DNA from: Mesorhizobium sp. B2-4-3
Lineage (GTDB): Bacteria; Pseudomonadota; Alphaproteobacteria; Rhizobiales; Rhizobiaceae
DNA: 60,421 nt
Assembly: GCF_006442815.1 (NCBI RefSeq)
Contig: NZ_VFVL01000036.1
Coordinates: 1 to 60,421, forward strand
Direction: 5' to 3'
In this document: positions 52,844-60,002 of the stretch, piece by piece
Layout of the letters: each line of letters opens with the position of its first letter
Numbering within the stretch: the stretch's first letter is position 1
Notes under the pieces: model-generated
Databases searched by the model: none
Seen by the model: the letters and a program-made list of their open reading frames with translations, nothing else
Told to the model about the DNA's origin: nothing
Position numbers and translations under genes: made by a program

Positions 52844-52868
52844 GGAACATTCGCCTGGCGCCGATGTT
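52844..52868 (+). promoter_or_regulatory. EcfG/RpoE2-type promoter
   Basis: GGAAC (52844-52848), 18 bases, TT (52867-52868) in GTTCT. Directly upstream of the structured RNA candidate at 52876-52977 and of the HD-domain gene. Confidence 0.65.
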
Positions 52869-52875
52869 CTTGAAT

Positions 52876-52977
52876 GCAGGATGGCGCGCAGCCCCGCTCC
52901 CCCGCGAAAGCGCGCCACCCGGGGCTCAGACCCGAGCAAGCCCGCCTCGGCCGTCCCTCGCCGGGGCGGGCTTTATT
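52876..52977 (+). ncRNA. Candidate EcfG-dependent small RNA
   Basis: About 100 bases between the promoter at 52844-52868 and the terminator at 52938-52977. Internal stems: GGCGCGC with GCGCGCC (about 52882-52920) and CCCCG with CGGGG. The loop contains a C-rich run (CCCCGCTCCCCC) suited to pair with Shine-Dalgarno sequences. It lies 20 bases before the HD-domain gene, so read-through into that gene is possible. The 5' end is inferred from promoter spacing. Confidence 0.45.
52938..52977 (+). terminator. Rho-independent terminator
   Basis: AAGCCCGCC (52938-52946) pairs with GGCGGGCTT (52965-52973), followed by TATT. Ends the candidate small RNA just before the HD-domain gene. Confidence 0.75.
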
Positions 52978-52996
52978 GTGACGAGATTGGAAGACC

Positions 52997-53410
52997 ATGC
53001 TCCACGAAGCAGCAAGGATCGCTGAAGAAGCCCATCGCGGGCAAACGGACAAGACCGGCCGGCCCTATATCGAACACTTGCGACGCGTAGCCGATGCCGT
53101 CGAAACGCTTGATGAAAAGACCGTCGCGTACCTGCATGACGTCATTGAGAAAGGCGAGGGCTGGACGCTCGACCGGCTACAGTCGGCGGGTTTTGGATTC
53201 ATGGTCGTGGCTGCCGTCGATGCGCTGACGAGGCGTCTGGACGAGAGCGAAGAGGGCTTCATCTGTCGCGCCGTCTCCAATGAACTGGCGCGACCGGTAA
53301 AGGAGGCGGACCTCAAGGACAATCTTTGGCAGGCTCACCAGGCGGGTGCTCCGGCGGAGAGATATGAAACCGGCCTGACCATCCTTGACCGTCTGGATGC
53401 AAGGGGCTGA
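52997..53410 (+). CDS. Small HD-domain protein, RelA/SpoT-hydrolase-like
   Basis: A 137-residue single HD domain like the hydrolase half of SpoT: PYIEHLRRVAD (His27), AYLHDVIEKGE (His47, Asp48) and KEADLKDNL. The Glu-Asp pair that assists ppGpp hydrolysis after the HD is Glu-Lys here (EKGE). It may hydrolyse another nucleotide or be inactive. It sits behind an EcfG-type promoter and a terminator. Confidence 0.75.
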   Translation: MLHEAARIAEEAHRGQTDKTGRPYIEHLRRVADAVETLDEKTVAYLHDVIEKGEGWTLDRLQSAGFGFMVVAAVDALTRRLDESEEGFICRAVSNELARPVKEADLKDNLWQAHQAGAPAERYETGLTILDRLDARG

Positions 53411-53413
53411 CCC

Positions 53414-53578
53414 TTAAGGCTGCGATCCGATCGCCTTGGCCTCGCGAGCAAGTGAGCTCCATCTCAAGCCGACCAGATAGATGAGTTCGAGCGCCTGCGC
53501 TTCGCTGATTCCCGTTTCGTTCACCAGCCGCTGCACGAACTCATCCAGGGTAGGATGGATCGGGTCGTCGTCCGCCAT
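53414..53578 (-). CDS. Small hypothetical protein (54 residues)
   Basis: MADDDPIHPTLDEFVQRLVN..., an acidic helical protein with ISEAQALELIYLVGLRWSSL. ATG 53578 follows GGAAGGG, and the stop is three bases from the convergent HD gene. The composition and helix periodicity are protein-like. No family recognised. Confidence 0.5.
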   Translation of the reverse strand: MADDDPIHPTLDEFVQRLVNETGISEAQALELIYLVGLRWSSLAREAKAIGSQP

Positions 53579-53818
53579 TGCTGTTTCCCTTCCAAGGACC
53601 AGTGCATTGTCGGGTCGCTCGTCCCATCGGTTGATTGGCGCTGTCTCGCACCCCCATCTTCGGAGTATTATTTTGAAAAGCCTTGTCGATCGGGAAATTT
53701 AGCGCTATATACCCGGGATCGATCTTGTTGAAAGAACGTTGTTTTCGCGCAAATTCGCGCACTTACGATCTTCCCTCTCAATTTCGAAGATTGCGTCGCT
53801 CGGCGGTTGCTGGGCGCG

Positions 53819-53824
53819 TATAAT
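53819..53824 (+). promoter_or_regulatory. -10 box of cold-shock gene
   Basis: A perfect TATAAT 28 bases before the cspA start, without a recognisable -35 at 17 bases. Together with the long A+T-rich region 53700-53850 it suggests the cold-shock leader. Confidence 0.35.
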
Positions 53825-53851
53825 TTTGCGTCGATTTGTAAGGAGATCGCA

Positions 53852-54061
53852 ATGACTACTGGAACGGTTAAGTTCTTCAATGCCACCAAGGGTTTCGGCT
53901 TTATCGAGCAGGGCGGCGGCCAGCCGGACGTGTTCGTCCATATCTCGGCCGTGGAACGCGCAGGAATGCGCTCTCTGGTCGAGGGCCAGAAGGTCAGCTT
54001 CGACATCGTGAAGGATGCTCGCAACGGCAAGAGCTCGGCAGACAATCTGCAAGCCGCCTGA
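53852..54061 (+). CDS. cspA: Cold-shock protein CspA family
   Basis: A 69-residue cold-shock domain protein with both nucleic-acid-binding motifs: KFFNATKGFGFIE (RNP1) and VFVHIS (RNP2). An RNA chaperone. ATG 53852 with AAGGAG is used; longer readings enter the leader. A terminator follows at 54128. Confidence 0.93.
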   Translation: MTTGTVKFFNATKGFGFIEQGGGQPDVFVHISAVERAGMRSLVEGQKVSFDIVKDARNGKSSADNLQAA

Positions 54062-54127
54062 TCGCAGCGCCTCGGGGTCTTTTGACCACGGATGTACTGG
54101 CATCGGCCGCATAGGCGCGTTGGAGAA

Positions 54128-54152
54128 GGTCGGGCTGTGCCCGGCCTTTTTT
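54128..54152 (+). terminator. Rho-independent terminator after cspA
   Basis: GGTCGGGC (54128-54135), loop TGT, GCCCGGCC (54139-54146), then six T. One G-U pair in an 8-bp stem. Confidence 0.85.
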
Positions 54153-54159
54153 GTTCTCG

Positions 54160-54203
54160 GCAATTCCTGGAAAAGTGACGCGCTTTTTCGTCCGGAATTG
54201 CGT
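54160..54203. repeat. Intergenic repeat, family C copy 2
   Basis: GCAATTCCTGGAAAAGTG paired with CGTCCGGAATTGCGT. A shorter version of the unit at 31316-31388. It directly precedes the ribosome site of the next small gene. Confidence 0.7.
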
Positions 54204-54220
54204 GAAACAAGGAGAAAACG

Positions 54221-54430
54221 ATGAAGTCTCTACCGGATACCGGCCTGTTCAAGCCGGTCCCATCCCGCACGGAAGCCAAGACCGACACGACGTCCCGCGT
54301 CGCGCGACAGATACAGGACCTGGAAGCGGCTGCCAGGGCTGCCAAGACGAAGCGGTTGCGCGAAGCCAGGCTTGCGCAAGAAGCCGACGCACCCCCCGTC
54401 GCGCCGAAGAAACCAGCCCGCAAGCGCTAG
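54221..54430 (+). CDS. Small Ala/Lys/Arg-rich protein
   Basis: A 69-residue protein, MKSLPDTGLFKPVPSRTEAK..., with a basic coiled helix (LEAAARAAKTKRLREARLAQ) and a KPARKR end. AAGGAG at eight bases upstream. Not recognised; likely nucleic-acid associated by charge only. Confidence 0.55.
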   Translation: MKSLPDTGLFKPVPSRTEAKTDTTSRVARQIQDLEAAARAAKTKRLREARLAQEADAPPVAPKKPARKR

Positions 54431-54620
54431 ACTAGCCGTTCCGCGGCGGTGCGGGAGCTTTGCGCCGCGGCCTCGCCGCGGAAGGGTTTCTGACGGCGGC
54501 AGCCGGAATCAAGTCGCAGGATTTCGGCGTGGTGCGACCGTCGGCGAAGGCGAACGGCGGCGCCGAGAGCTCGGCCGATTAGGATGTTGCCTTTATGAAG
54601 TCCGGCGCTACCTTCAGCAC

Positions 54621-55694
54621 ATGACAAGAATCGGGGGGATTATCCGCCAGGACGCAAGCGCTGACGCGCGCCTGGCGGCCATCGTCGAGTCCTCCTACGA
54701 CGCCATCATCGGCAAGGATCTGAACAGCATCATCACCGATTGGAACCAGGCGGCTGAGCGCGTCTTCGGCTACAGCGCTGAGGAGGCCATCGGCCAGTCG
54801 GTCCTGATGCTGATCCCCGAGCATATGCAGAACGAGGAGAGCGAGATCATCGCTCGGATCCGCAGGGGTGAGCGCATCCCCAGCTTCGAGACAACCCGAA
54901 GGCGCAAGGACGGATCGCTGGTCGCCGTTTCGCTGACCATCTCGCCGATCAAGAACGGTGCCGGCGACATCGTCGGCGCATCGAAAATCGCCCGCGACAT
55001 CACCGCCGCCAAGGAAAGCGAGCGCCGCATCCGGCTTCTGATGCGCGAGGTCAACCATCGGGTGAAGAACCAGTTCGCGGTGATCCTGTCGATGGTCAGG
55101 GAAACCAGCAAGCGCTCGACCGATCCCGTCGAGTTCGAGCAGATGATCCGCTCGCGCATCATGGCGCTGTCGCGCTCGCACGATTTGCTCGTCACCTCGG
55201 AATGGGCCGGCGCCAGCCTTTTCGACCTGATCCAGGAGCATTTGAAGCCCTTCGGCCACGAAGAGCGCATCTCGCTTTCGGGTCCGCTGCTTACGCTGCA
55301 GTCGAATGCGGTGCAAAATCTCGGCATGGCCTTCCATGAGCTCGGCACCAACTCGGCCAAATACGGTGCGCTGGCGACCGAGGGCGGCCGCGTCGAAATC
55401 ACCTGGAAGGTCGAGGCCGGCCCCGAGGCGCAGCGACACTTTCATCTTCTGTGGCACGAGACCTCCGGGGCGACAGCAAGCGAAGCCGGGCGGAATGCGA
55501 CCGACCGCAAGGGTTTCGGCGACCGCAAGGGTTTTGGCACGGTGGTGCTGCAGCGGGTGGCGCCGCAGTCGCTAAGCGGTTCCTCAAGCCTCGAACGCGC
55601 TCCCGGCGGCGTGAAGTGGGAACTCGACGCGCCGCTCGAGGCAATCGTCGTGCCGCAGCTTGGGGCGGAGGGCGAAACCGACTTCAGCGTCTGA
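54621..55694 (+). CDS. PAS-HWE sensor histidine kinase
   Basis: A 357-residue soluble kinase: PAS domain about 15-130 (VESSYDAIIGKDLNSIITDW), then an HWE/HisKA_2 kinase with phospho-acceptor His146 (LMREVNHRVKNQF), N-box HELGTNSAKYGAL, and LLWHETSG containing the Trp-x-Glu of the HWE group. The ATP-lid segment DRKGFG occurs twice in tandem before TVVLQRV. HWE kinases often feed the PhyR-NepR-EcfG pathway; no phyR gene is here. ATG 54621 is preferred. Confidence 0.85.
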   Translation: MTRIGGIIRQDASADARLAAIVESSYDAIIGKDLNSIITDWNQAAERVFGYSAEEAIGQSVLMLIPEHMQNEESEIIARIRRGERIPSFETTRRRKDGSLVAVSLTISPIKNGAGDIVGASKIARDITAAKESERRIRLLMREVNHRVKNQFAVILSMVRETSKRSTDPVEFEQMIRSRIMALSRSHDLLVTSEWAGASLFDLIQEHLKPFGHEERISLSGPLLTLQSNAVQNLGMAFHELGTNSAKYGALATEGGRVEITWKVEAGPEAQRHFHLLWHETSGATASEAGRNATDRKGFGDRKGFGTVVLQRVAPQSLSGSSSLERAPGGVKWELDAPLEAIVVPQLGAEGETDFSV

Positions 55695-55838
55695 AAGGCT
55701 GCGCTATCCGGCGCGCGGGGCTGTCACACCCGGTCGGCACCTTGCAGCGCCATGGAAGCGTAATTACATCAATGGTTAAGCGTGCAATGTCCACGCGGAT
55801 GCAGTTGCTTTGGCCAAGCTTCATCTATGGAGGTTGTC

Positions 55839-56198
55839 ATGGCAAGCAAGCTGATGGAAGCAAGGAAGAGCCAGGACTGGATCACTCTGGTCCTCGCGAT
55901 CTGCCTGTTCGTCTCACCCTGGGTCATCGGATTCGCCGCGGCAATGGTGCCCGCGTGGAACGCCTGGATCGTCGGCGTTCTGCTCGGCGCGCTGGCGCTG
56001 GCGACGCTTTCGGTGTTCGCCGAATGGGAGGAATGGGTAAACGTCGTCCTCGGGCTCTGGCTGATCGTGTCGCCCTGGCTGCTGGGCTTTGCGGCCGACA
56101 CGCATGTCATGGCCACGCACGTCGTGCTCGGCGTGCTGGTGGTCGCGGCATCGGCCTGGGCCGTCTGGGACTTCCGTCATCCCCACGCGCATGCGTGA
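55839..56198 (+). CDS. SPW repeat membrane protein
   Basis: A 119-residue membrane protein with four spans containing two SPW motifs: CLFVSPWVIGF and WLIVSPWLLGF. Each is followed by AWN- or H-containing loops typical of the SPW family. Function unknown. ATG 55839 with TGGAGG. Confidence 0.85.
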   Translation: MASKLMEARKSQDWITLVLAICLFVSPWVIGFAAAMVPAWNAWIVGVLLGALALATLSVFAEWEEWVNVVLGLWLIVSPWLLGFAADTHVMATHVVLGVLVVAASAWAVWDFRHPHAHA

Positions 56199-56341
56199 GC
56201 GGTGACTGAGCGGGAGCCCGCCGCGCAAGCGGTGAGCTCCTGATATTGCGGTATCGGGCATCGGGCTGGACGGCGATTGCGGCGTCTTCACGCAATTGCT
56301 GCAACCGGAAACCTTTTCGTGCATTCTTGGGAATGGCCTCG

Positions 56342-56521
56342 ATGCTCAACCCCGACACCCCCGCCAAATGCTGCTCCTATTGCGGTGGCCGCGACCATGA
56401 CTTCGAGGAATGCCCGAAGCGCAAGGCCGACGCGGAGAAGGAAAAGGTGGCGCGCGGGCCCGAGCCGACCGTTCTTCAGCGAGCTGAACTGGGTCTCAAC
56501 AAAACTGCCGGCGCGGCTTAG
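56342..56521 (+). CDS. Zinc-knuckle (CCHC) microprotein
   Basis: A 59-residue protein with CSYCGGRDHDFEEC, a strict CX2CX4HX4C zinc knuckle, followed by charged PKRKADAEKEKVARGPEP. CCHC knuckles usually bind single-stranded RNA or DNA and are rare in bacteria. ATG 56342 follows GGGA by nine bases. It overlaps the brnA stop region by four bases on opposite strands. Function unknown. Confidence 0.6.
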   Translation: MLNPDTPAKCCSYCGGRDHDFEECPKRKADAEKEKVARGPEPTVLQRAELGLNKTAGAA

Positions 56522-56874
56522 CGAGCGTGGCGCTTCAGTTTCGCCGCCTTGCGCAGGTCGTCGTTCATCCGCGTCTGCCAGCCTGGCCCTTTTTCACGGT
56601 AAGCGCTGACCACGTCAGGATCGAGCTTCAGCGAAACGGCTATTTTCTTGACTTCGGCGCGCGGCCGGCCGGGTTTGCGGCGTAGTTTCAGGAATTCGAG
56701 CGGCTGGGCGTCCGGGTCGGCAAGCGCGGCAGCCGTGATCGCCGCATCCTCTTCTTCGGACATACGCGCAAGTGCGGCTAGGGCTGTGGCGCGCGCCCTC
56801 TCGCGGGTGCTCGTCGTTGGCGTTGCGTCGCGGCGTACAACGGTAGCGCGGGACTGGCTAGAGGCTTTCGACAT
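56518..56874 (-). CDS. brnA: BrnA family antitoxin
   Basis: A 118-residue antitoxin. The C-terminal ribbon-helix-helix matches BrnA: VKKIAVSLKLDPDVVSAYRE, GPGWQTRMNDDLRKAA. The N-terminal half is a longer, Ala/Arg-rich segment than usual. ATG 56874 overlaps the end of the toxin reading frame by 17 bases. The frame is intact even though the toxin is broken. Confidence 0.85.
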   Translation of the reverse strand: MSKASSQSRATVVRRDATPTTSTRERARATALAALARMSEEEDAAITAAALADPDAQPLEFLKLRRKPGRPRAEVKKIAVSLKLDPDVVSAYREKGPGWQTRMNDDLRKAAKLKRHAR

Positions 56875-57130
56875 AGTTCGCGATCTCCTTCTTCGTGGCC
56901 TTGCGCAGCGAGATGACCCGGATCGTTTCGTTGCGCTCGACATAAACCATTACATAGACGGACAGGCCGATAATGCCGGTGGCGACAAGGCGTTCTTCGT
57001 CATAGATTTCGCTGTCGTCAATGAATGCGACCGCGTTCGCGAAATCAAATTCAGGTGCGAGCGCGAAATCGACGCCATGCTAGGCCTTGTTGATCCTGGC
57101 CTTGGCGGCGTCCCATTCGAAACGCATCAT
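56858..57130 (-). pseudogene. brnT: BrnT toxin with premature amber codon
   Basis: The reading frame 57130-56858 encodes a standard BrnT RNase: MMRFEWDAAKARINKA, then HGVDFALAPEF, ERLVATGI, and RVISLRKATKKEIANYVESL. Codon 17 is TAG (complement of 57080-57082), where relatives have Lys or Gln before HGV. The natural sense codon AAG needs only one change. Without suppression the product is 16 residues. No good internal restart precedes the catalytic region. Toxin activity is therefore lost while the antitoxin remains. Confidence 0.8.
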
Positions 57131-57142
57131 CCTCACCTGCTT

Positions 57143-57203
57143 CGATAATTATCGTATATATCAAAAATATGTAGAGCGCAATATTTTCGTATATACGATA
57201 ATT
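57143..57203. promoter_or_regulatory. BrnTA operator: long inverted repeat
   Basis: AATTATCGTATATA (57147-57160) and TATATACGATAATT (57190-57203) are exact inverses 29 bases apart. Inside them are perfect palindromes CGATAATTATCG (57143-57154) and CGTATATACG (57189-57198). The first palindrome begins 13 bases upstream of the brnT start, as expected for the BrnA-binding operator. Confidence 0.65.
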
Positions 57204-57243
57204 GATCCGCCATCCGCTGCTCCGCAGATTTTTCATCCCTGAC

Positions 57244-57269
57244 CGTTCGCCCTGCCGTCTCGGCGAACG
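57244..57269. repeat. Hairpin-forming inverted repeat
   Basis: CGTTCGCC (57244-57251) and GGCGAACG (57262-57269) form an 8-bp stem with a 10-base loop between the BrnTA module and the HTTM operon. Possibly a terminator without a T tract, or an operator. Confidence 0.4.
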
Positions 57270-57400
57270 ATATCTTCTCCCATGATCCCGCCTCGCGCCA
57301 TCGAGGCGCGGTGGGGCGCCCGCGCGCCGCGCCCTGACTTTTTCTGGGATGGTCGCGGAACGGCGTTGATCCGGTCTATAGTCGCGACGGGGGTGCGCGG

Positions 57401-57841
57401 GTGGCGGACATCATCTCAATCAGAACAGGCGCGGAGCCTGCCGGACGGCTGTCGGCGGGACGCTTGCGGCTGGTCGCCTTCACGGCGATCGCCGCGTTCA
57501 TGATCGCCGGTCCGGCCGCGGAGCAAATCTTCGGGGTGCAGACGCCATGGCTGCGCTCCTGGACCATGTTCAGCGCGATCGGGCTGGGCGTCATCGACGC
57601 TTCCTTCGAAATCCGCCATCCGGACGGCGCGCTCATCCCGCTCGACCGGTTCGAGATGCTCGACGCTCCTCGCGACGGCAGGCTGAAGCGGATCGAAAAC
57701 CGCGAGGAACTGGCATCCGTCGTCAAGCGGCTCTGCACGGTCGCCGGGCAGGGCGCCGACATCCGTGTCCGCGCCCGGCTAGGCACGCGCAATGGCTGGC
57801 AGATCATCCATACCGATGCCGAAAATGCCTGCGCGGACTGA
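57401..57841 (+). CDS. Membrane-anchored protein upstream of HTTM enzyme
   Basis: A 146-residue protein: cytoplasmic N-terminus, one membrane helix at about 22-50 (LRLVAFTAIAAFMIAGPAAEQIF), then an outside domain (EIRHPDGALIPLDRFEMLD) with one Cys in VVKRLCTVAG. Not assigned to a family. GTG start, GGGGG upstream. The 3' end overlaps the HTTM gene, so it is probably a subunit or chaperone of that enzyme. Confidence 0.6.
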   Translation: MADIISIRTGAEPAGRLSAGRLRLVAFTAIAAFMIAGPAAEQIFGVQTPWLRSWTMFSAIGLGVIDASFEIRHPDGALIPLDRFEMLDAPRDGRLKRIENREELASVVKRLCTVAGQGADIRVRARLGTRNGWQIIHTDAENACAD

Positions 57842-58730
57842 CGCGATCGCCGACTGGACGAGCTGGCGTCCGGCGCACGCCGTGGCGGCGCGCTTCGTCG
57901 GCTGGGCGGTCGATACGGAGGGATCGTCGCGCTCCTCCGCATTGATCCGCATTGGCTTGGCTATGCTGTTCTGGTCGCGCTGGGCGGGCGAGTTGCTGCT
58001 CTACAGGGACCAGTCGGCGATCGGCCTGTTTCTGGCAGCCAACTTCTTCGTCGCCACCGCGCTGCTCTTCGTCGGCTATCAGAGCCGCGCCGCCGCTGTC
58101 TGGGCCGGGTCGGTCGGGCTGGTGATGTACTATTATTTCGGCTTCCAGCTTGGTCGTGAGCCCTGGACCCACCATCACACCTATCTGCTCGCCGTCGCGG
58201 CACTTCTGGTCGCGCTCACCCCATGCGGCCGCTCCTATTCGCTGGACCGCTACCTAGCGGTGGCGCATGCCGAGCGCATGGGCGTTGTGCCGCCGGCGGA
58301 GCGCGGCAATCTGTGGGGGCTGCGGCTGATCGTGGTGCAGCTCTCGGTGCTCTATTTCTTCGCCGCCTTCGACAAGACGAGCTACGCCTTTCTCAGCGGC
58401 GCGCGGATCGAGCAGATCTTCCTCTGGTTCTATGCGGGTTCGGATTACCCGGCCGGCCTTGCCTTTCCCGCCACGATCGTATCCTTCGGCGTGGTCGCGC
58501 TCGAATATGGCCTTGCCCTTGGCCTGCCGTTCCGTGCGACGAGGCGCTATCTGATCCTGCCGGGCCTGGCCTTTCACGCCATCATCTATCTGACGCTGCC
58601 GGTCTATACGTTCAGCGCGACCATGGCGTTGCTCTATCTCGCCTATTTCGATGCGGATGCCGTGGACAAGATCATCGCCCGGCTCCAGGGGATCGGACCG
58701 ACACCGACTGCCAGAGGGGAAATTCCGTGA
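57825..58730 (+). CDS. HTTM-domain (vitamin-K-carboxylase-like) membrane protein
   Basis: A 301-residue protein with about seven membrane helices of the HTTM type: FVGWAVDTEGSSRSSALIRIGLAMLFW, YYYFGFQLGREPWTHHHTYL and the conserved helix YFFAAFDKTSYAFLSG, whose Lys aligns with the HTTM family lysine. The HTTM fold is the membrane part of gamma-glutamyl carboxylase. ATG 57825 or 57816. It overlaps the genes on both sides, making a tight three-gene operon. Confidence 0.75.
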   Translation: MPARTDAIADWTSWRPAHAVAARFVGWAVDTEGSSRSSALIRIGLAMLFWSRWAGELLLYRDQSAIGLFLAANFFVATALLFVGYQSRAAAVWAGSVGLVMYYYFGFQLGREPWTHHHTYLLAVAALLVALTPCGRSYSLDRYLAVAHAERMGVVPPAERGNLWGLRLIVVQLSVLYFFAAFDKTSYAFLSGARIEQIFLWFYAGSDYPAGLAFPATIVSFGVVALEYGLALGLPFRATRRYLILPGLAFHAIIYLTLPVYTFSATMALLYLAYFDADAVDKIIARLQGIGPTPTARGEIP

Positions 58731-59893
58731 AGCGTGGTTTGTCGTTCCCGGGCGCCGTCGTCGTGGCCACCGGCCTCGCCATGGTCTGCGGCACGGCGCG
58801 TGCCGGCAGCGCGGCGGACTATTATCCCAGGCGCACGTGGGACGCCTTCAATGGCGGCCAGATGAACACATCGATCCTGGTGTTCCGCGACCGCAACAGG
58901 AACGGGATCTACGATCTCGGCGACCGGCCGATGCCGCATGTGGCCGTCGAGCTCGGCAAGCCCAATGGCGACACCATCATGCGATGGACCAATGTCAGCG
59001 GCTTTGCCAATTTTCGGATGTCGGTTCTCCAGCGCAATCTCGAGGTTGTCGATCCCGGACATTACTCGTTCCGGGTCGTGCCTCCGCCAGGCTTTTCCGT
59101 CACCACCGCAAACGCGTCCCAGGAAAGCGATTATGCGGCTTCCCCCGGCTCGCCGGGCGACATGATTGCGCAGCGCACGACGCATCCGGTTGGGCTTGCG
59201 GCGGGCCTGACGATCAGCGGGGTAGCCCCCGGCGGGGCGCGGATTTCCCTCACGGGACCTGACGGGGCAGGCGCCGCCGCCAAGGTCGATCCGGATGGGC
59301 GCTTCAGCGCGCCCGTGACATCAGGCGAATGGCTGGTCGAGGTTTCGGCCGACGGGGCGACCGAGCGGCGCAAAATCGTGGTCGGCGAGGCGCCGGTCGT
59401 GCTCTCCGCATTTTCGGGCAAGGGCGGGCCCGCCGAGGAGCCGCTGCCCCAACGGCACGTCGTCGGCTTCGACGACCTTTTGACGACGTCGGGCGTGTTC
59501 GAAATTCCGTCCGGCTATGGCGGGCTCGACTGGTACAATCTCGTTGCCATGCACCAGCGTTTCACCGACGGTCCAGGTTACATCAACACGACCATGTCGG
59601 GCGAATTCATCGCCTATAACAGCTCAGGCCACCCCGGCCAGGTGTTCAGCGACAAACCGTTCGATTTCCAGGGCGCCTATTTCGGCGTCGGCTGGAACGA
59701 CGCCGAGGGCGAGACGCTTGTTCTCAAGGCTTGGCGGGGCGACCAGCCTGCCTATGAGGATCAGCTTGTGCTGTCCGCGAGCGGCCCGGTCTATTTCGCG
59801 GCCGACTACACGCGCATCACGCGGCTCGAGATCCGGACGCAGCACTTCTGGCAGGCCGCGATGGACGACTTCGCCTACCGCACCGGTCCGTAG
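58727..59893 (+). CDS. Secreted protein with SdrD B-like domain
   Basis: A 388-residue exported protein. Signal peptide about 1-27 (ends ARAG). Residues about 45-125 (FRDRNRNGIYDLGDRPMPHV, then the variable VELGKPNGDT) match an SdrD_B-like domain with an EF-like DxNxNGxxDxGD calcium loop. A second beta-sandwich (about 150-215) and a C-terminal jelly-roll-like domain (SGEFIAYNSSGHPGQVFSDK) follow. GTG start overlaps the HTTM stop (GTGA). Plausible substrate or partner of the HTTM enzyme (inference). Confidence 0.7.
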   Translation: MKRGLSFPGAVVVATGLAMVCGTARAGSAADYYPRRTWDAFNGGQMNTSILVFRDRNRNGIYDLGDRPMPHVAVELGKPNGDTIMRWTNVSGFANFRMSVLQRNLEVVDPGHYSFRVVPPPGFSVTTANASQESDYAASPGSPGDMIAQRTTHPVGLAAGLTISGVAPGGARISLTGPDGAGAAAKVDPDGRFSAPVTSGEWLVEVSADGATERRKIVVGEAPVVLSAFSGKGGPAEEPLPQRHVVGFDDLLTTSGVFEIPSGYGGLDWYNLVAMHQRFTDGPGYINTTMSGEFIAYNSSGHPGQVFSDKPFDFQGAYFGVGWNDAEGETLVLKAWRGDQPAYEDQLVLSASGPVYFAADYTRITRLEIRTQHFWQAAMDDFAYRTGP

Positions 59894-59930
59894 AGCAATT
59901 CCAGGAAAAGTGCGCAGCGGTTTTCTGTCC
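59892..59930. repeat. Intergenic repeat, family C copy 3 (truncated)
   Basis: AGAGCAATTCCAGGAAAAGTG followed by GCAGCGGTTTTCTGTCC. The distal GGAATTGCGT arm is absent. Confidence 0.65.
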
Positions 59931-60002
59931 GCCCACAAACAAAGACTTGATGCAGGTCCGTTTGATCCGCTTCGGCGCGACGCGCCTCCAGGTCAAGCTG
60001 CG

